Source: Teichococcus rhizosphaerae (GTDB taxonomy: Bacteria; Pseudomonadota; Alphaproteobacteria; Acetobacterales; Acetobacteraceae). Taken from it: a stretch of 64,000 nucleotides of DNA. A program made the position numbers and the translations under genes. Below are positions 61,261-64,000 of this stretch, one piece after another; positions within the stretch are counted from its first letter, which is position 1, and every line of letters begins with the position of its first letter. The stretch spans positions 62,001-126,000 of the forward strand of contig NZ_PDNU01000010.1 of the NCBI RefSeq assembly GCF_002631185.1, in the 5' to 3' direction. The notes under the pieces were generated by a model. The model was not told the DNA's origin. It was given only the letters and a program-made list of their open reading frames with translations, and did not search any database.

Positions 61261-62610
61261 ATGGGAGACATCGCAGCGGTCCGCCCCGGCACGGAGAAGG
61301 GCGCGGCCCGCGCCCGCCGCCTCCCCGCCGCGCTGAGCCTGCTCTGCCTGCCCGGCTTCCTCGCCCTGGCGCCCGCCGGCGCCGCCCTGCTGGCCCTGGC
61401 GCCCGCCGGCGCCGCGGCGCAGACCGCCACGATCGGGCCGGAGGCCACGGCGCGCGGCGTCACCGTGATGACCCGCCCCCGCCCGGACTACGACCCGGCC
61501 GGCGTGCGCCTGGGCGGCTTCCGCATCGACAGCGCCCTCGAGCTGGGCATGGGCTATGACGACAACCTCCAGCCCGGCCGCGAGAACGAGAAGGGCGACG
61601 CCTTCTTCACCGAGGCGCTGAGCGTCTCGGCCAACAGCTTCTGGACGCGCCACGCCCTGGGCCTGACCGCCTCGCAGTCCACCCGCCAGCACATCCGCGA
61701 AAGCAGCCTGAACTGGAACGACTACGCGGTGGGGGTGAACGGGCGCTACGACATCGGCCGCGCCTCCTCGGTCTTCGGCAGCTACAACTACCAGCGCTCG
61801 CATCTCGACGTCGACAATTTCGACGTGCAGGAAAGCGGCTTCAGCCGCCCGGTCCCGTATGACCAGCACATCTTCGAGGTGGGCGGCGTCGCCGCCTTCA
61901 ACCGCCTGGCGCTGAAGCCCTCCGCCGAGTACCGCATCATCCGCTACGAGGACCGCACCAGCGGGGACCAGCGGGAGATCAACTCGGGGAACGACTACAA
62001 CTCGCTCCAGGGCGAGCTGGAGGCGGACTACACCGTCGTCGAGGGCCGGCACCTGCTGGCCCTCGTGCGGGTGCAGGACATCGCCTATGATCGCTCCGAG
62101 CAGCGCGGCCGCGACTCCTTCACCTGGGAGGCGCAGGCCGGCTTCCAGTACGACCTGACCGGCCTGTGGCAGGCCCGCCTCACCGCCGGCTACCGCGAGC
62201 GCGACTACGACGACCCGACGCTGAAGAACCTGTCCGGCCTCGCCTTCGAGGGCCAGCTGATCATGGTGCCCTCGCAGCTGACCACCGTGACCCTCGCGGT
62301 GCAGCGCACGATCGAGGAATCGATCCGCGCCAGCAATGTCAGCTACACCCGCACCCTGGGCCGCGTCACCGTCGATCACGAGCTGCTGCGCAACGTGATC
62401 CTGACCGGCGAGCTGCGCGCCGAGCACCGCGACTACCCGGAGCGCGGCAAGGTCACCGACGGCATCGCGCTGGTCGGCGCCCAGTACCTGATCAACCGCA
62501 ACATGGCGGTGCTGGCCAGCTACCAGCACACCGAGCGGCTGGAGGCGCCGGACGGGGTGCGGGAATACGGCATCAACCAGTTCCAGGTGCGCCTGCGCTT
62601 CTCCCTGTAA
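61261..62610 (+). CDS. Outer-membrane beta-barrel protein (BBP2-type, exopolysaccharide-associated)
   Basis: A 449-residue predicted outer-membrane barrel. A signal peptide (hydrophobic core LLCLPGFLALAPAGAALLAL, cleavage after AAAQ) is followed by strands of alternating polarity, aromatic girdles and a C-terminal FQVRLRFSL with the terminal Phe-x-Leu typical of OMPs. The first strand (LELGMGYDDNLQPGREN) matches the beta-barrel family found beside alphaproteobacterial exopolysaccharide genes. ATG 61261 is chosen because AGGAA lies four bases upstream; ATG 61231 is an alternative that adds ten residues. It may form a secretion channel or partner with the export lipoprotein encoded 111 bp downstream. 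Confidence 0.82.
   Translation: MGDIAAVRPGTEKGAARARRLPAALSLLCLPGFLALAPAGAALLALAPAGAAAQTATIGPEATARGVTVMTRPRPDYDPAGVRLGGFRIDSALELGMGYDDNLQPGRENEKGDAFFTEALSVSANSFWTRHALGLTASQSTRQHIRESSLNWNDYAVGVNGRYDIGRASSVFGSYNYQRSHLDVDNFDVQESGFSRPVPYDQHIFEVGGVAAFNRLALKPSAEYRIIRYEDRTSGDQREINSGNDYNSLQGELEADYTVVEGRHLLALVRVQDIAYDRSEQRGRDSFTWEAQAGFQYDLTGLWQARLTAGYRERDYDDPTLKNLSGLAFEGQLIMVPSQLTTVTLAVQRTIEESIRASNVSYTRTLGRVTVDHELLRNVILTGELRAEHRDYPERGKVTDGIALVGAQYLINRNMAVLASYQHTERLEAPDGVREYGINQFQVRLRFSL
61363..61415 (+). repeat. Direct repeat inside the signal peptide coding region
   Basis: A 23-bp sequence beginning GCCCTGGCGCCCGCC occurs at 61363-61385 and 61393-61415 with a 30-bp period. It duplicates the segment ALAPAGA in the hydrophobic core of the signal peptide, lengthening it without changing the frame. 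Confidence 0.8.
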
Positions 62611-62721
62611 TGAGTCGGGAAATCATCAACTATTGATCGAGAGACGGCGCCTTTCTGCTTCGTCCACGCTGCGTCGATATGTAGATATTTGTCTCATATT
62701 TCCAGATTCCGGGAGTGAGAG
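62611..62721 (+). promoter_or_regulatory. AT-rich leader of the export lipoprotein gene
   Basis: This 111-bp gap is much AT-richer than its flanks. It contains TCTCATATTT (62692-62701), close to the TCTCATAAAT sequences before other exopolysaccharide genes, and a GGGAGTGAGAG Shine-Dalgarno directly before the ATG at 62722. Probably a separate promoter. Confidence 0.4.
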
Positions 62722-63318
62722 ATGCCTCGTTCTGCTTTTTCGATGAAGGGTGTGCGCGCAGGTCTGCGTGGACTGGCCATGGGCGCCGCGCTCCTGCTGG
62801 CCGCCTGCGCGAATCCGGGCGCCGACCTCCCTCCCCTGCCGCAGACCGTAGCCGGCCCCTACAAGCTCGGCCCCGGCGACCAGCTCCGCGTCACCGTGTT
62901 CAACGACCCGCGGCTGACCGGCGAGTTCCGCGTCACCGACAGCGGCACCATCGCCCTGCCGCTGGTGGGCGCCATCCCGGTTTCCGGCCGCACCACCGCC
63001 GAGGCCGAGACGGCCATCGTGCGCAGCCTGCGCAGCCGCAACCTGTTCAACGACCCCTCCGTGGCGGTCGAGATCCAGGAATACCGGCCCGTCTTCGTGC
63101 TCGGCATGGTCGAGCGCGGCGGCCAGACCCCCTACCAGCCGGGCATGACGGCGCTCGCCGCCGTGGCCGTCTCGGGCGGCTTCAACTACCGCGCCGTGAC
63201 CGAGTATGTGGGCCTCACCCGCATCGGCGAGGACGGCCAGCCCCGCGAATACCGCACGGAGCGCCAGACCCTGCTGCAGCCCGGCGATGTCGTGACGGTG
63301 TTCGAGCGCCGCTTCTGA
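62722..63318 (+). CDS. Polysaccharide export lipoprotein (Wza/GumB OPX family, short form)
   Basis: A 198-residue outer-membrane export protein. A lipobox LLAAC gives an acylated Cys near residue 27. The polysaccharide-export domain starts at about 47 (YKLGPGDQLRVTVFNDPRLT, then EFRVTDSGTIALPLVGAIPV) and is followed by one SLBB-type segment (FVLGMVERGGQTPYQPGMTA). Short OPX proteins such as GumB lack the transmembrane barrel of Wza and need a partner in the outer membrane; the adjacent beta-barrel gene is a candidate. It probably works with the autokinase at 31466, about 29 kb away. Confidence 0.93.
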   Translation: MPRSAFSMKGVRAGLRGLAMGAALLLAACANPGADLPPLPQTVAGPYKLGPGDQLRVTVFNDPRLTGEFRVTDSGTIALPLVGAIPVSGRTTAEAETAIVRSLRSRNLFNDPSVAVEIQEYRPVFVLGMVERGGQTPYQPGMTALAAVAVSGGFNYRAVTEYVGLTRIGEDGQPREYRTERQTLLQPGDVVTVFERRF

Positions 63319-63396
63319 GGCCCGGCGCCACCTGGGCCTGATCCCGGCCAGGCGGAACCGCCTGACCGGACCTGCTCCCGGGGGGCTCCTGAAACG

Positions 63397-63433
63397 GGAA
63401 CGGCCCGCCGCGCATCGCGCGGCGGGCCGTTCC
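63397..63433. terminator. Bidirectional terminator hairpin
   Basis: A perfect 17-bp stem (63397-63413 with 63417-63433, sequence GGAACGGCCCGCCGCGC and its complement) with a 3-base loop lies between the convergent export lipoprotein and cytochrome genes. There is no long T-run on either strand, but stem length and position support termination in both directions. Confidence 0.7.
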
Positions 63434-63481
63434 GCATTCCAGGGCCCGGCCTTTCCGGCCGCGCCCCGGGGCACGAACCCC

Positions 63482-63868
63482 TCAGGGCGCGGCCAGGAAG
63501 GCGATGATGTCCTTGCGGTCCTGCGCGGCGGCCACGCGTTGCACCATGCGGGTGCCGCGCGCGACGCCGGTCGGGTTGGCCAGGAAGGCGTCCAGGGTGT
63601 CTGGCGTCCAGCTCTGGTCCAGCCCCTTCAGCGCCGGCGAATAGTTGTAGCCCTGCACGCCGGCGGCGGCGCGGCCCATCACGCCCTGCAGCGTGGGGCC
63701 GACGCCGTTGCGCGGCTGCGCCACCTGGTGGCAGAACTGGCATTGGCGCTGGAACAGGGTACGGCCCCGTGCGGCATCCCCCTCCGCTTCCTGCGCCCGC
63801 GCCGGCAGGGAAGCCAGCGCGGCGAGCAGCAGGGTGGAGGACAGCTTCAGGGCGAAGGCACGGTGCAT
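63482..63868 (-). CDS. c-type cytochrome (class I)
   Basis: A 128-residue secreted cytochrome: signal peptide ending PARAQ, heme-binding CQFCH, and GTRMVQ as the probable axial Met. It follows a molybdopterin oxidase gene with a one-base overlap (TGATG), the standard arrangement in which the cytochrome accepts electrons from a periplasmic xanthine-dehydrogenase-family enzyme such as isoquinoline oxidoreductase or aldehyde dehydrogenase. Confidence 0.9.
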   Translation of the reverse strand: MHRAFALKLSSTLLLAALASLPARAQEAEGDAARGRTLFQRQCQFCHQVAQPRNGVGPTLQGVMGRAAAGVQGYNYSPALKGLDQSWTPDTLDAFLANPTGVARGTRMVQRVAAAQDRKDIIAFLAAP

Positions 63869-64000
63869 CAGGCGGCTCCCAGGCGGGTCTTGGAAAGGGG
63901 CAGGCTGCGGATGCGCTGCCCGGTCAGCGCGGCCACCGCGTTCACCACGGCCGGCGGCACGCCGGGCAGGCCGGGCTCGCCGATGCCGCCCATGGGCGCG
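63868..64000 (-). CDS. Molybdopterin-binding oxidase large subunit (IorB-type), C-terminal end
   Basis: Only the last 43 complete codons are in the window. They read [20 protein letters not shown] followed by [20 protein letters not shown] and AA, which is the characteristic C terminus of xanthine dehydrogenase-family molybdopterin subunits, in particular the isoquinoline 1-oxidoreductase beta-subunit branch. The GEPG motif carries the catalytic Glu of this family. It overlaps the cytochrome gene by one base. The substrate cannot be told from the fragment. Confidence 0.85.
   Translation of the reverse strand, partial: APMGGIGEPGLPGVPPAVVNAVAALTGQRIRSLPLSKTRLGAA

Overview
The window comes from a very GC-rich chromosome with tightly packed, mostly 4-bp-overlapping genes. 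Class III aminotransferases, CaiB CoA-transferases, acyl-CoA dehydrogenases, orphan Bug/TctC receptors, split molybdopterin oxidase subunits with a c-type cytochrome and a Wzx/Wzy-type exopolysaccharide locus together suggest a heterotrophic alphaproteobacterium of the Acetobacteraceae/Roseomonas type. This placement is inference from gene content, not from a marker gene. I saw no rRNA, tRNA, CRISPR array, insertion sequence or prophage.

Region 1 (1-14089) holds a PIN-domain toxin end, a GntR regulator, and a catabolic island: class III aminotransferase, N,N-dimethylformamidase-like amidohydrolase, IclR regulator with a palindromic operator, M14-family deacylase, a complete five-gene Dpp/Opp-type ABC importer, a class II aldolase-fold protein and an aldose epimerase-like protein. 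It reads as uptake of an amide- or peptide-like nitrogen compound followed by deacylation and transamination.

Region 2 (14115-28663) is acyl-CoA catabolism. A phosphotransferase-SDR-acyl-CoA dehydrogenase trio resembles the LvaA/LvaD/LvaC (split ACAD10/11) 4-hydroxyacyl-CoA route. A quinone reductase follows. Then comes a long minus-strand operon (27708 to 18333): CaiB CoA-transferase, Bug receptor, two acyl-CoA dehydrogenases, crotonase, tyrosine-phosphatase-like protein, second Bug receptor and ADP-forming acyl-CoA synthetase. A divergent IclR regulator faces it, with three half-sites at 10-bp spacing between them.

Region 3 (28685-55565) is an exopolysaccharide locus: flippase, ExoY-type initiating sugar transferase, Wzc/ExoP-type tyrosine autokinase, Wzy-like polymerase, several glycosyltransferases, a second flippase, and a CDP-sugar branch (RfbF, epimerase, RfbC, SAF-domain oxidoreductase). 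Its centre (39293-45519) is unusual. A class II aldolase-fold protein, a protein with two tandem nucleotidyltransferase domains, a short GDPD-like protein, a polytopic GT-C-like membrane protein fused to a phosphoribulokinase-like domain, and a HAD phosphatase are packed in order. I regard this as the best candidate for an undescribed pathway, perhaps making and transferring an activated phosphorylated small sugar or polyol. A PAS-GGDEF-EAL protein borders the locus.

Region 4 (55729-64000) has a metallo-beta-lactamase-fold lactonase-like enzyme, an Lrp regulator divergent from a large PutA, an outer-membrane beta-barrel and a Wza-type export lipoprotein (probably the missing outer-membrane parts of the exopolysaccharide machinery), then a c-type cytochrome and the end of a molybdopterin oxidase subunit. 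The promoter regions of the exopolysaccharide genes stand out as AT-rich patches and share a CTCATAAAT-like sequence.
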